Source: an uncultured Lachnospiraceae bacterium (GTDB lineage Bacteria; Bacillota; Clostridia; Lachnospirales; Lachnospiraceae). From it: a DNA stretch of 64,000 bases. The position numbers were made by a program, and so were the translations under genes. Numbering within the stretch: the stretch's first letter is position 1; every line of letters begins with the position of its first letter. Under the pieces are notes generated by a model. It was not told where the DNA came from and ran no database searches. It was given only the letters and a program-made list of their open reading frames with translations. Shown in pieces: positions 1-8,665 of this stretch. The stretch covers positions 1 to 64,000 of the forward strand of contig CAJTOK010000006.1 in assembly GCA_910577825.1 (NCBI GenBank), read 5' to 3'.

Positions 1-76
1 AAAACTGGGTTTGAAAGCCGCAGAAAATAAGGGTTGGAGAATCCGAGAGGCTATAATTGTATACAGGAGGAAAATT

Positions 77-433
77 ATGGCAACAAGAAACAGCTTTAAA
101 AGCGGAACTTGTGAACTGGTAGTGCTGCATATCCTGAAACATTATGGTGACTGCTATGCATACCAGATTTCACAATATATTACCATGATTACTGATGGGG
201 ATTTATCATTTCCTGAAGGCTCACTATACCCGGCATTTTATAAAATGATTGATAACAAATATATCTCAGATTATAAAAAACAGACAGGAAAACGCATGGT
301 TAAAGTTTATTACCATATTGAGTCGGAAGGTGAAAAACGTCTGGAACAGTTATTAAAAGATTATTACCAGGTTACTAAAAGTATTGAAAAAATTCTACAC
401 TTTGATTTTTCAAAACTGGAGGAAGTCCAATGA
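77..433 (+). CDS. PadR family transcriptional regulator
   Basis: A 118-residue winged-helix protein of the PadR type: an N-terminal helix-turn-helix (residues 1-85, with the family-like segment SFPEGSLYPAFYKM) followed by a helical dimerisation tail. The frame is open further upstream to position 11, but the ATG at 77 has a strong AGGAGG at 65-70 and the family N-terminus starts here. A TATAAT box lies at 52-57 without a convincing -35. The stop overlaps the start of the next gene by 4 bases (ATGA), so the two are translationally coupled. PadR proteins usually repress a neighbouring membrane gene, so the following two genes are the probable targets. Confidence 0.9.
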   Translation: MATRNSFKSGTCELVVLHILKHYGDCYAYQISQYITMITDGDLSFPEGSLYPAFYKMIDNKYISDYKKQTGKRMVKVYYHIESEGEKRLEQLLKDYYQVTKSIEKILHFDFSKLEEVQ

Positions 434-804
434 ATAAAGATGCCAAAAAATATTACAGGGATATTAAATCAGTTATTCCATCTGGAGGCCATCAGGAGAA
501 GAGGCTGATAAAAGACTATAAAATACGCATTACAGAACTAAATGAAATGAAACCAGATATTACTTATGATGAACTACAACAAACTTTTGGAACTCCCATA
601 GATATAGTAACCGGATACTATGAAGGAGCAGATACCGGATATATTATGCAAAAAATCCGTACAACAAGAATTATACGTTTTTGTATTTATTGTATATTAA
701 TATTTACTCTGGCTGGTTTTGCCATCAGTGCAAATATTAACATAAAATTATACCAAGAAATACACAAAGGTATTATCACACATGAAAAAACTATTATTAA
801 ATAA
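430..804 (+). CDS. Small membrane protein, DUF6120-like, partner of PadR
   Basis: A 124-residue protein with a soluble N-terminal half resembling the HAAS/DUF1700 type signalling domain (a helical region ending in TFGTPIDIVTGYY) and one transmembrane helix at about residues 78-98. It overlaps the PadR gene by 4 bases. In Lachnospiraceae, PadR genes are commonly followed by such a protein and a small secreted one, and I recall the name DUF6120 for this family; that label is from memory and not from a search. Its function is unknown. A role in signalling membrane state to the PadR regulator is inference. Confidence 0.7.
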   Translation: MNKDAKKYYRDIKSVIPSGGHQEKRLIKDYKIRITELNEMKPDITYDELQQTFGTPIDIVTGYYEGADTGYIMQKIRTTRIIRFCIYCILIFTLAGFAISANINIKLYQEIHKGIITHEKTIIK

Positions 805-820
805 GAAAGGGGAGAGAAGC

Positions 821-1309
821 TTGAAAAAAATCTTTACTTTATTCTTTACAGCACTGTTATTTTCACAAGTTACCTGCACATCTGTTTATTCACAGACAAA
901 ACAAAATACTAATAAACAAATTGAACATTTTGATAATGGAAGTTACATAGTTACCTTTTTTACAGATGCTATACCAGACACTTCATATGGTATTAATACA
1001 ATGTCAAAAATTAAAACTGTAACAAAAACTAAAACAACAGAATATTATAATAATTCCAATGAACTTATGTGGTCTATACAAGTAAAAGGAACTTTTACAT
1101 ATGGAAATGGTTCAGCTAAGTGCACAAAATCAGAGGCATCTGCTGTATCATATTATGAATATTGGAAACTTTCAAATAAATCTGCAAGTAAAAGTGAAAA
1201 CAGGGCAATTGCTTCCGTAACAGCAAAACTTATGAAAAATTCAACTGTTTATGACACTATACATAAAACAGTAACACTTACATGTAGTTCTGATGGTGTA
1301 TTTTCATAA
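821..1309 (+). CDS. Secreted protein of unknown function (DUF6147-like)
   Basis: A 162-residue protein with a signal peptide (MKKIFTLFFTALLFSQVTC, cleavage near SVYSQ) and a beta-rich secreted domain. An in-frame ATG exists at 782 inside the previous gene, but TTG at 821 is preferred. It has GAAAGGGGAG 6-10 bases upstream and places the Lys-Lys and hydrophobic core right at the N-terminus. The ending has two short strands and no membrane anchor. It is third in the PadR cassette and probably co-transcribed. The family name DUF6147 is a recollection based on gene order and on the motif around EHFDNGSYIVT. No function is known. Confidence 0.7.
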   Translation: MKKIFTLFFTALLFSQVTCTSVYSQTKQNTNKQIEHFDNGSYIVTFFTDAIPDTSYGINTMSKIKTVTKTKTTEYYNNSNELMWSIQVKGTFTYGNGSAKCTKSEASAVSYYEYWKLSNKSASKSENRAIASVTAKLMKNSTVYDTIHKTVTLTCSSDGVFS

Positions 1310-1346
1310 AATTAAATAATACTATATTTCCGAAGACGGCTACTAG

Positions 1347-1586
1347 AGTGTTAATAAAACATCAGACAGGCTTGTAAGCATGGCTATCGCATTAGCAGGC
1401 GGGAACACAGGAAAAGCAGACGAAATGATAGCTGCTATCCAGAAAGGCTATGACAAAGCTACTGCTGCATGGGGCAAGGAACTTCCTGACATCTCCAAGA
1501 GGACACTTGAAGGTATAAAGTAGAAGATGGAAGACTGGAAGAACAGCAAGACAACAGCACAGGATTATGCAGATTATTTATCATAA
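1347..1586 (+). pseudogene. Remnant of a conserved Lachnospiraceae gene, C-terminal part only
   Basis: After an in-frame TAG at 1344-1346, codons from 1347 encode a protein-like stretch containing DRLVSMAIALAGGN, KGYDKATAAWGKELPDIS and, after an internal TAG at 1521-1523, KMEDWKNS and a TAA at 1584-1586. The amino-acid sequence continues sensibly across the internal stop. The local composition is clearly richer in GC than the flanks. It resembles the C-terminal part of a conserved but uncharacterised Lachnospiraceae family (pattern seen as GYxxATKAWGKELPDIS). No start or N-terminal half remains, so this is a decayed copy. I cannot name a function. Confidence 0.7.
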
Positions 1587-1627
1587 TTTTCTCTCATTTC
1601 TGCGCTGCCTTTTGCACATAATGCAAT

Positions 1628-1653
1628 GTTTGTGTCGCAACGCAGACACAAAC
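1628..1653. repeat. Inverted repeat, 9-bp arms
   Basis: GTTTGTGTC at 1628-1636 and its exact complement GACACAAAC at 1645-1653 form a perfect stem around an 8-base loop. It lies just downstream of the gene remnant and may be its terminator stem, although no T-run follows. Confidence 0.5.
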
Positions 1654-1658
1654 TTGCT

Positions 1659-1682
1659 GAGTGAAAAATTTATTTTTCACTC
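1659..1682. repeat. Perfect 10-bp inverted repeat
   Basis: GAGTGAAAAA and TTTTTCACTC flank a 4-base TTTA loop. The AT-rich lower stem gives T-runs on both strands, so it could act as a weak bidirectional terminator or a protein-binding dyad. Confidence 0.5.
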
Positions 1683-1705
1683 TTAATCCTTATAAAAAAG
1701 TTTCT

Positions 1706-1750
1706 GGTATGTTTAAAACCTGGTATAATATTCCTGGTTTTAAGCATGCC
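1706..1750. terminator. Large hairpin between convergent genes
   Basis: An 18-base arm at 1706-1723 pairs with 1733-1750 around a 9-base loop. Fifteen of 18 positions are Watson-Crick, and two more are possible G-U pairs in RNA. It sits between the plus-strand cassette and the minus-strand methyltransferase, as expected for a bidirectional terminator. Sequence downstream on the plus strand is T-rich. Confidence 0.55.
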
Positions 1751-1850
1751 ATTGTTTTTATATCTAACTATCATCTGCCGTATCTAGATTCATCTCTTAA
1801 CTGTAATAAACATCAATATCCCTTATAATACCATCAACATCTTCATTTTC

Positions 1851-2804
1851 CTACCCTCTTACATATTTTGATTTTGCATTCGTCTTACGTTTCTTTTCTT
1901 TAACTAGCTGCTTACCATTATATTCTGTTGCTATATTTGTACGGCGCAATCCCATTTCAAAATACTCTTCATTTATATCTATGCCAATGCCAATCCTGCC
2001 CAAACGGACAGCAACAGCAGAAGTAGTAAAAGAACCTGAAAACGGGTCTAAAATAATATCACCAGCATTTGATGAAGCTTTTATAATACGCTCAAGCAAT
2101 GCCTCTGGCTTCTGTGTCGGGTGGTTTTCATATTCATTCATTTTGAAACGGACTCTGCTAAATTCCCATACATTGCCTGGTACTTTTTGAGTATTGTATG
2201 GTTGTGGCGGATTCTTCCTGTAATCTATAAGTTTCCTTTGCGCTCCTGTTTTTGCTTCTACTAAAATTTCCTGGTGGTTAAATGTATATTTAGATTTTAC
2301 ATCTTTATTTACCATTAAAACCGGTTCATATAATGAACCAAACATTTTCTTTGACTGTACACCTGAACTGTCATATGACCATACTATACGGCAAAGCACA
2401 TTATAATTTTCAGAAGCATATACATCAAGATATGGCATATGCTGTGTAGCTGTCATAAAATACATTGTACCGTTATCAGAAAGTACCCTCATACATTCAT
2501 CAATCCAGCACTTGCACCAGCTAATGTACTCCTGTACAGTCTTCCATTTATCTTTATTGTTTCCGAAATTTTTTCCAATATTATATGGGGCATCTGCAAA
2601 TATTAAATTAACTGTATTGCTTTTAATATGCCTGAGCACTTCAATACTATCACCTAATATAGCCATTGAATTACTATTGTGCATTTGTTTAATTTCTTTT
2701 ATATCAACAAACAAATTACCAAAGTCAAATCTGGGTATCTGGAATATCTCTTTATGTACTTTATCATCTAAATCAAGAGTCATTTGTACAGCTTCATTAT
2801 CCAT
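1851..2804 (-). CDS. yhdJ: YhdJ-type DNA adenine N6-methyltransferase (orphan)
   Basis: A 317-residue beta-class adenine methyltransferase that matches E. coli YhdJ closely over most of its length. It shares the segments RIVWSYDSSGVQ, LVEAKTG, DYRKNPPQPYN, KVPGNVW, ENHPTQKPEALL and the AdoMet motif DPFSGSFTT. Known YhdJ methylates the second A of ATGCAT. The catalytic motif reads DAPY rather than the usual DPPY. The start is ATG at 2804 because TAAAGGGGA precedes it; an upstream in-frame ATG at 2852 has no such site. No restriction endonuclease is adjacent. It follows atpC in the same direction, behind a weak hairpin, and may be partly co-transcribed with the ATP synthase genes. Confidence 0.88.
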   Translation of the reverse strand: MDNEAVQMTLDLDDKVHKEIFQIPRFDFGNLFVDIKEIKQMHNSNSMAILGDSIEVLRHIKSNTVNLIFADAPYNIGKNFGNNKDKWKTVQEYISWCKCWIDECMRVLSDNGTMYFMTATQHMPYLDVYASENYNVLCRIVWSYDSSGVQSKKMFGSLYEPVLMVNKDVKSKYTFNHQEILVEAKTGAQRKLIDYRKNPPQPYNTQKVPGNVWEFSRVRFKMNEYENHPTQKPEALLERIIKASSNAGDIILDPFSGSFTTSAVAVRLGRIGIGIDINEEYFEMGLRRTNIATEYNGKQLVKEKKRKTNAKSKYVRG

Positions 2805-2837
2805 TATATTTTCCCCTTTATATTTACATAAATACAA

Positions 2838-2870
2838 CAATGCTGCAGGCATTATTTACCCACAGCATTG
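2838..2870 (-). terminator. Hairpin after atpC
   Basis: CAATGCTG (2838-2845) and CAGCATTG (2863-2870) form an 8-bp stem with a 17-base loop, just beyond the atpC stop. On the minus strand it is followed by a short T-containing stretch, so termination may be partial and allow read-through into the methyltransferase. Confidence 0.45.
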
Positions 2871-2889
2871 CCTTATCCCTGAATATTTT

Positions 2890-3300
2890 TTATTTATGCC
2901 TGCCTGCAATATCAATTCTTGTCAGTGCTTTTTTAAGTGCAAGTTCTGCACGCATCATATCCACAGACTTTTCACCGCTTTTTATACGGCGTTCTGCACG
3001 CATTTTTGCCTCTTCGGCACGGTTTACGTCTATCTCATCTGGCCATTCACATGACTCAGCAAGTATAGTTACTTTACTTTTTGTAATTTTAACAAACCCG
3101 TCATGGAGTGCAGCTTCCTTTTTGCCATCTGCCTGTTTAATACGGAGTATGCCTGGCTCAAGAACAACTGTAAGAGGAATGTGGCCAGCCAGTACACCAA
3201 TCTCGCCCTCTGTAGTTTTCATTTCTACCATTTCTGCATCGCCATCGAAGAATACACGTGTAGGGGAGATAATCTGTAAGTTGAACGTTTTGTCAGCCAT
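2890..3300 (-). CDS. atpC: F1Fo ATP synthase epsilon subunit
   Basis: A 136-residue subunit of the F1 central stalk. The N-terminal beta-sandwich (about residues 1-85, with FFDGDAEMVEMKTTEGEIGVLAGHIPL) is typical, followed by a two-helix C-terminal domain that can inhibit ATP hydrolysis. Last gene of the atp operon, 15 bases after atpD. Confidence 0.97.
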   Translation of the reverse strand: MADKTFNLQIISPTRVFFDGDAEMVEMKTTEGEIGVLAGHIPLTVVLEPGILRIKQADGKKEAALHDGFVKITKSKVTILAESCEWPDEIDVNRAEEAKMRAERRIKSGEKSVDMMRAELALKKALTRIDIAGRHK

Positions 3301-3315
3301 ATTTTATCTTCCTTT

Positions 3316-4713
3316 CTATCTGGACTTCATTCTCTGGACAACTTCATCAACCGTGCCAGCATTAAGGAAAAGGTTTTCTGGGATTTCATCATGTTTGCCA
3401 TCCAGTATCTCCTGGAAACCACGTACAGTTTCACTTACTGGCACATACTGCCCTGGAAGCCCTGTAAACTGCTCTGCAACATGGAAAGGCTGTGATAAGA
3501 ATCTTTGTACTTTCCTTGCCCTGTTTACTACAATCTTATCATCTTCTGAAAGTTCGTCCATGCCAAGGATTGCAATAATATCCTGCAGCTCTTTATACCT
3601 CTGTAATATTTCCTGTACACCACGTGCAGTCTTGTAATGGTCTTCACCAACTATATGCGGGTCAAGTATACGTGATGTAGACTCAAGAGGGTCTACAGCC
3701 GGGTAAATGCCAAGCTCTGATATAGAACGTGAAAGAACCGTTGTAGCATCAAGATGTGCAAATGTATTAGCAGGGGCAGGGTCTGTCAGGTCATCTGCAG
3801 GTACATAAACAGCCTGTACTGATGTAATAGAACCTTTCTTTGTAGAAGTTATGCGTTCCTGTAATGCACCCATTTCTGTCTGTAATGTCGGCTGGTATCC
3901 AACCGCACTAGGCATACGCCCAAGCAGTGCTGAAACCTCTGAGCCGGCCTGTGTAAAACGGAATATATTATCAATAAACAAAAGTACATCCTTACCTGAA
4001 CGGTCACGGAAGTTCTCTGCCATTGTAAGCCCTGTAAGCCCGACCCTCATACGTGCGCCGGGCGGTTCATTCATCTGCCCGAACACCATAGTTGTCTTAT
4101 CAATAACACCTGATTCTATCATTTCATAGTAAAGGTCGTTGCCTTCACGTGTACGTTCACCTACACCAGTAAACACTGAATAACCGCCGTGCTCCTGTGC
4201 AATATTGGTTATAAGTTCCTGTATTAATACAGTCTTGCCTACACCAGCACCACCAAAAAGCCCTGTCTTTCCGCCCTTCTGGTACGGGCAGAGCAGGTCA
4301 ACTACTTTAATGCCTGTTTCAAGGATTTCTGTAGTTGTTGACTGCTCTTCAAATGCCGGGGCTTTTCTATGGATTGGGTCATATCTGACCCCTTCCGGGG
4401 CAGGCTTTTCATCAATAGGCTCACCAAGCACATTAAACATACGGCCTAATGTCGCTTCGCCAACCGGTACTGAAATAGGGCCGCCTGTTGCCTGGGCTTC
4501 CATGCCACGCACAAGCCCGTCTGTAGGCCCCATTGCAATACAGCGCACAGTATCGTCACCCAGATGCTGTGCAACTTCAACTACGAGCTTTCCGCCATTA
4601 TTTAACGGCACTCTGATAGCATCGTTGATTTCTGGAAGTTTTCCTTCTGGAAACTTAATATCCAGTACGGCACCGATAATCTGGGTAAGCTTACCTGTAT
4701 TTAATTCTGCCAT
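3316..4713 (-). CDS. atpD: F1Fo ATP synthase beta subunit
   Basis: The 465-residue catalytic subunit. It has the Walker A GGAGVGKT, the GERTREGNDLYYEM catalytic-Glu region, Walker B VLLFIDNI and the DELSEDD motif near the C-terminus. Length and motifs are those of a normal, intact beta subunit. Three of these per F1 head catalyse ATP synthesis or hydrolysis. It lies between atpG and atpC with short gaps and its own RBS (AAAGGAG). Confidence 0.99.
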   Translation of the reverse strand: MAELNTGKLTQIIGAVLDIKFPEGKLPEINDAIRVPLNNGGKLVVEVAQHLGDDTVRCIAMGPTDGLVRGMEAQATGGPISVPVGEATLGRMFNVLGEPIDEKPAPEGVRYDPIHRKAPAFEEQSTTTEILETGIKVVDLLCPYQKGGKTGLFGGAGVGKTVLIQELITNIAQEHGGYSVFTGVGERTREGNDLYYEMIESGVIDKTTMVFGQMNEPPGARMRVGLTGLTMAENFRDRSGKDVLLFIDNIFRFTQAGSEVSALLGRMPSAVGYQPTLQTEMGALQERITSTKKGSITSVQAVYVPADDLTDPAPANTFAHLDATTVLSRSISELGIYPAVDPLESTSRILDPHIVGEDHYKTARGVQEILQRYKELQDIIAILGMDELSEDDKIVVNRARKVQRFLSQPFHVAEQFTGLPGQYVPVSETVRGFQEILDGKHDEIPENLFLNAGTVDEVVQRMKSR

Positions 4714-4764
4714 CGTCTTTCTCCTTTTTATTATAATCTAAACCAAGAATAAAGTTATAAACTG

Positions 4765-5646
4765 TTACGAAATAGCTGATGCACCTGCTATAATCTCCGT
4801 AAGTTCCTGTGTAATGGAAGCCTGCCTTGCCCTGTTGTATTTCAATGACAAGTCACTAATCATCTCTTCTGCATTGCTTGTTGCAGAATCCATTGCCTGC
4901 ATACGTGCTCCATTTTCACTTGCATGTGACTCCACCAGCCCTCCAAATACCAGGCTGTTTATATACTTAGGAATAATAGCATCAAGTGCCTCCTCTGGCT
5001 CTGGTTCATAATTCATAAGCGTTATCTTATCAAGTGGGCTTCCAGGCTCTTCTTCCTGCTCAGAAATTATATCTTCTGCATCAATAGGCAGCAGCTTAAT
5101 TAATGTGGGTATCTGTACTACAGTATTCTTAAATATTGTATATGCAAGATATATTTCCCCAATTTCACCACTTGAAAACTTGCTTAAAAGCTCTTTGCCT
5201 ATTTCCATTGCATCACTATAAAGCGGCTCATTCATTGCTTCCGAATAATCACCAGCTATTGTATATCCCTGCCTTGAAAGGGAATCACGGCCTTTAGTCC
5301 CTACAGCATAGATAATGGTATCTTCTTTTTTAAAGCGTCCGTCTTTAGAAACCATTTTAACTATATTAGAATTATATCCTCCTGCAAGTCCCCTGTTAGA
5401 AGTAATAGTTATAACTGCCTTTTTGCCAGACTGGCTCTTTTGCAGGAATGGATGTGACATCTGGCCTGATTTAGCTATCATATCCGCAACAGTTTCATAC
5501 ATTGTTTCAAAATAAGGTTTTGAAACCTCTGCACCAGCTTTGGCTTTCTGCAGTTTTACAGAGGATACAAGCTTCATTGCTTTCGTAATCTGCCCAGTGC
5601 TCTGGACACTCTCTTTACGCCTTTTAATATCTCTCATTGAGGCCAT
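4765..5646 (-). CDS. atpG: F1Fo ATP synthase gamma subunit
   Basis: A 293-residue rotor shaft. The N-terminal MRDIKRRKESVQSTGQITKAMKLVSS helix and C-terminal KYNRARQASITQELTEII helix form the coiled coil inside the alpha3beta3 head, with the Rossmann-like middle containing ITSNRGLAGGYN. Starts 14 bases after atpA. Confidence 0.98.
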   Translation of the reverse strand: MASMRDIKRRKESVQSTGQITKAMKLVSSVKLQKAKAGAEVSKPYFETMYETVADMIAKSGQMSHPFLQKSQSGKKAVITITSNRGLAGGYNSNIVKMVSKDGRFKKEDTIIYAVGTKGRDSLSRQGYTIAGDYSEAMNEPLYSDAMEIGKELLSKFSSGEIGEIYLAYTIFKNTVVQIPTLIKLLPIDAEDIISEQEEEPGSPLDKITLMNYEPEPEEALDAIIPKYINSLVFGGLVESHASENGARMQAMDSATSNAEEMISDLSLKYNRARQASITQELTEIIAGASAIS

Positions 5647-5660
5647 ATTACAACACCCCT

Positions 5661-7175
5661 CTATCTGTTCTTAGTGAAATCCGCTTTAAATTCCTCTATT
5701 CCCTTAACCAGCTTCTTTTCAGTATCCTCTTTAATCTCTCCGTCTGTACGTATAGCTTCTGGTACTTCAGGATACTTTGTATCAATATATTCAAAAAGAC
5801 CTTTTTCAAATTCAAGTATGTCATCTATCTCTATATCAATAAGATACTTCTTAGTAGCAGCATAAATAATCATTACCTCATTTTCTACTGGCATAGGATT
5901 ATACTGGTCCTGCTTTAATATTTCACGTATTCTTTCACCCTGTGCAAGCTGTGCTTTTGTTTCAGGGTCAAGGTCTGAACTGAACTGTGAGAAAGCCGCA
6001 AGCTCCCGGAACTGCGCAAGTTCAATACGTATTGGCCCGGAAATCTTCTTCATGGCCTTAATCTGCGCAGAACCCCCAACCCTGGATACCGACAGCCCCG
6101 CATTAATAGCCGGGCGGAAACCTGAATTAAACATTTCTGTTTCAAGGTAAATCTGGCCATCTGTTATAGAAATAACATTAGTAGGGATATATGCTGATAC
6201 ATCGCCTGCCTGCGTTTCTATAATAGGGAGCGCTGTAAGCGAACCGCCGCCTAACTTGTCAGAGAGCCTTGCTGCCCTTTCAAGAAGCTTTGAATGCAGA
6301 TAGAATACATCACCAGGATAAGCCTCACGTCCAGGGGGACGTTTAAGCAGAAGTGCCATTGTACGGTATGCAGCGGCGTGTTTTGTTAAATCATCATAGA
6401 TTATAAGCACATCCTTGCCAGCTTCCATCCATTCCTCACCTATTGCACAGCCTGAATATGGCGCAATATACTGCAATGGCGCAAGTTCACTTGCTGTAGA
6501 AGCAACAACAGTTGTATAATCCATAGCCCCGTATTCTTCAAGCTTACTAACAATAGAAGCCACTGTAGAAGCCTTCTGTCCTATAGCAACATATATACAA
6601 TATACATTTTCAGTTTTCTGGTTAATAATTGTATCAACTGCAATGGCCGTTTTTCCTGTCTGGCGGTCACCAATTATAAGTTCACGCTGCCCCCTGCCGA
6701 TAGGTACCATTGAGTCAATGGCCTTAATACCTGTCTGTAATGGTGTATCTACTGACTTTCTGGAAATAACACCTGATGCAACTCTTTCAATCTGTCTTGT
6801 CTTTTTAGTTTCAACAGGCCCTTTTCCATCTATAGGCTGCCCCAGGGCATTAACTACACGTCCAAGCATTGCATCACCAACAGGAACTTCAACAACCCTT
6901 CCTGTAGTCTTTACAATGTCACCCTCATTAATATTCTTATGGTCACCTAAGAGCACAGCACCAACATTGTCCTCTTCAAGGTTAAGCACCATGCCATAAA
7001 CTTCATTTGGAAATTCCAGAAGTTCACCCTGCATAGCCTTTGCCAGTCCATGAATACGGGCAATACCATCAGCAACCTGTATTACAGTACCTGTATCCGC
7101 AATTTCAAACTTGGTACTATAGTTCTTAATCTGTTCTTTAATTACAGAACTGATTTCCTCAGGTCTTAAATTCAT
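5661..7175 (-). CDS. atpA: F1Fo ATP synthase alpha subunit
   Basis: The 504-residue non-catalytic nucleotide-binding subunit. It has the Walker A GDRQTGKTA, the VGLSVSRVGGSAQ-type signature (here INAGLSVSRVGGSAQ) and the N-terminal beta-barrel beginning MNLRPEEISSVI. Complete and without anomalies. It is translated between atpH and atpG. Confidence 0.99.
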   Translation of the reverse strand: MNLRPEEISSVIKEQIKNYSTKFEIADTGTVIQVADGIARIHGLAKAMQGELLEFPNEVYGMVLNLEEDNVGAVLLGDHKNINEGDIVKTTGRVVEVPVGDAMLGRVVNALGQPIDGKGPVETKKTRQIERVASGVISRKSVDTPLQTGIKAIDSMVPIGRGQRELIIGDRQTGKTAIAVDTIINQKTENVYCIYVAIGQKASTVASIVSKLEEYGAMDYTTVVASTASELAPLQYIAPYSGCAIGEEWMEAGKDVLIIYDDLTKHAAAYRTMALLLKRPPGREAYPGDVFYLHSKLLERAARLSDKLGGGSLTALPIIETQAGDVSAYIPTNVISITDGQIYLETEMFNSGFRPAINAGLSVSRVGGSAQIKAMKKISGPIRIELAQFRELAAFSQFSSDLDPETKAQLAQGERIREILKQDQYNPMPVENEVMIIYAATKKYLIDIEIDDILEFEKGLFEYIDTKYPEVPEAIRTDGEIKEDTEKKLVKGIEEFKADFTKNR

Positions 7176-7201
7176 GTTACTCTTGCACCTTCCTTCATTT
7201 A

Positions 7202-7753
7202 TTAATTAGAAAGCTGGATTTTATTAAGTTCTTTTGCCATATTTTCCAGCTTTGTTTTTACACTGCCATCCACTACCCTGTCACCTATCTTTATAACCAT
7301 ACCGCCAATCAAAGCAGGATTAACAGCATAATCCGTACGGAACTGCACATATGAAGTAGTTTCAAGAAGTTTAGCTTCTATTTCCTTCTTCTGTGTTTCT
7401 GACAAAACAGCAGCAGATGTCACACAGGCAACACCAGTCTTCTTTTCCTCCCATACCCTTGACATAAAGTACGAAAGGATATCCTCTATTTCTGTAAAAC
7501 GTCCCTTTTCCACAATAGTTATAAGAAATCCTGCCAGTTCAGGTGAAACCTTGTCTTTGAACGCTTCCTCCACCATGGCTTTCTTTTCATCAACAGGAAT
7601 TTTAGGATGTGAAAGAAGATTAATATATTCTTTATTTCCTTTAAGCACCTGTAAAACTGCCTCCACTTCTTCAAGCATGGTATCCAGTGTGCCTTCTTCT
7701 ACGGCAACTTCAAACAAAGCATCACCGTATGTCTTTGATACTAACTTAGCCAT
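7202..7753 (-). CDS. atpH: F1Fo ATP synthase delta subunit
   Basis: A 183-residue peripheral stalk subunit (OSCP type) with an N-terminal six-helix domain and the C-terminal signature around NPALIGGMVIKIGDRVVDGSVKTKL. Its start overlaps the 3' end of atpF by 13 bases, which suggests coupled translation. Confidence 0.97.
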   Translation of the reverse strand: MAKLVSKTYGDALFEVAVEEGTLDTMLEEVEAVLQVLKGNKEYINLLSHPKIPVDEKKAMVEEAFKDKVSPELAGFLITIVEKGRFTEIEDILSYFMSRVWEEKKTGVACVTSAAVLSETQKKEIEAKLLETTSYVQFRTDYAVNPALIGGMVIKIGDRVVDGSVKTKLENMAKELNKIQLSN

Positions 7754-8298
7754 GTTTCATCACCCATCTCTTTTAAAGTGTCTGCAATTAACTGTGACTG
7801 TTTTTTATCATCCAAAGAAGACGCAACAATCTTGCCTGCCATAACAGATGCAACAGCAATAATTTCCTGTTTCACATCATCTTTTACCTTTGCCTTCTCA
7901 AGCTCCACCTCACGGTTTGCCCTTTCAAGGATTCTTGCAGATTCTTCTTTTGCTTCATTTATAATGGCATTTTCTTTCTTAATTGCCTTCTTACGGGTAT
8001 CACTAAGGATTTCCTCAGCTTCCTTACCAGCCGCTTTAAGTTTTGCATCATACTCTGACTTAAACTGTATGGCATCCTCTTTTTCTTTAGCAGCTGTTTC
8101 AAGCTGTTCTTTAATGAAATCCTGTCTTTTCTGCAGCATATTGCGTGCAGGGTTAAAGAGCAGGTAAGAAAGTAAAAGGAATAATGCAAACATTGCAACC
8201 ATGGTTATAACCGCATCAACAAGAAGCTGCGGGTCAAGGCCAAATATATAATCGCCAAGTGCGGTGCCTGACAATGCTACTCTTATTACAACACTCAC
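7741..8298 (-). CDS. atpF: F1Fo ATP synthase b subunit
   Basis: A 185-residue stator subunit. One transmembrane helix at about residues 27-48 (AVITMVAMFALFLLLSYLLF) is followed by a long charged coiled coil (about residues 55-160) and a short C-terminal domain that binds delta. Normal length for the single-b type found in Bacillota. Confidence 0.97.
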   Translation of the reverse strand: MSVVIRVALSGTALGDYIFGLDPQLLVDAVITMVAMFALFLLLSYLLFNPARNMLQKRQDFIKEQLETAAKEKEDAIQFKSEYDAKLKAAGKEAEEILSDTRKKAIKKENAIINEAKEESARILERANREVELEKAKVKDDVKQEIIAVASVMAGKIVASSLDDKKQSQLIADTLKEMGDETWLS

Positions 8299-8340
8299 TT
8301 TTTAAGCCTCCTTTCTGCTGCAATCTTGTAATTGCGCAAA

Positions 8341-8604
8341 TTAAAGTTTGCCATAAAGCGGGTTAGCAAATAACAGGATTAACGCAACTACAAGACCATA
8401 AAGGCCAGTTGTTTCTGCTACCGCCTGTCCTAAAATCATAGTTGTCATAACATCACCCTTTGCACCCGGGTTACGTCCAACCGCAGAAGCGCCATAACCA
8501 GCAGCAATACCCTGTCCTACACCAGGGCCAATACCAGCGATAACTGCAAGCCCTGCACCTATTGCAGAACCCATTAATACTAAACCTTCATTTGTTATAT
8601 TCAT
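8341..8604 (-). CDS. atpE: F1Fo ATP synthase c subunit, sodium-binding type
   Basis: An 87-residue two-helix proteolipid that forms the rotor ring. The ion-binding carboxylate is Glu64 in the second helix. Around it lie Gln31 in GPGVGQG and Thr65 in AETTG, with Pro27. These correspond to Pro28, Gln32, Glu65 and Ser66 that coordinate sodium in Ilyobacter tartaricus; a Thr at the last position is accepted in other sodium-binding c subunits. The ring is therefore predicted to carry Na+ rather than H+. It has a strong AAGGAGG site upstream, as needed for high c-subunit stoichiometry. Confidence 0.98.
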   Translation of the reverse strand: MNITNEGLVLMGSAIGAGLAVIAGIGPGVGQGIAAGYGASAVGRNPGAKGDVMTTMILGQAVAETTGLYGLVVALILLFANPLYGKL

Positions 8605-8665
8605 TTTAAATCCTCCTTAAAATAACATTAAATTTTTGATTTCCTGTTATGCCTGGCACATATGC

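Noticed and set aside
2840..3637. Long plus-strand open frame opposite atpC/atpD
   Set aside because: It is antisense to two unmistakable ATP synthase genes, has Ser/Thr-rich shadow composition, no ribosome site and no family pattern.
4205..4741. Plus-strand open frame opposite the start of atpD
   Set aside because: Shadow of the conserved beta-subunit reading frame; no start signals.
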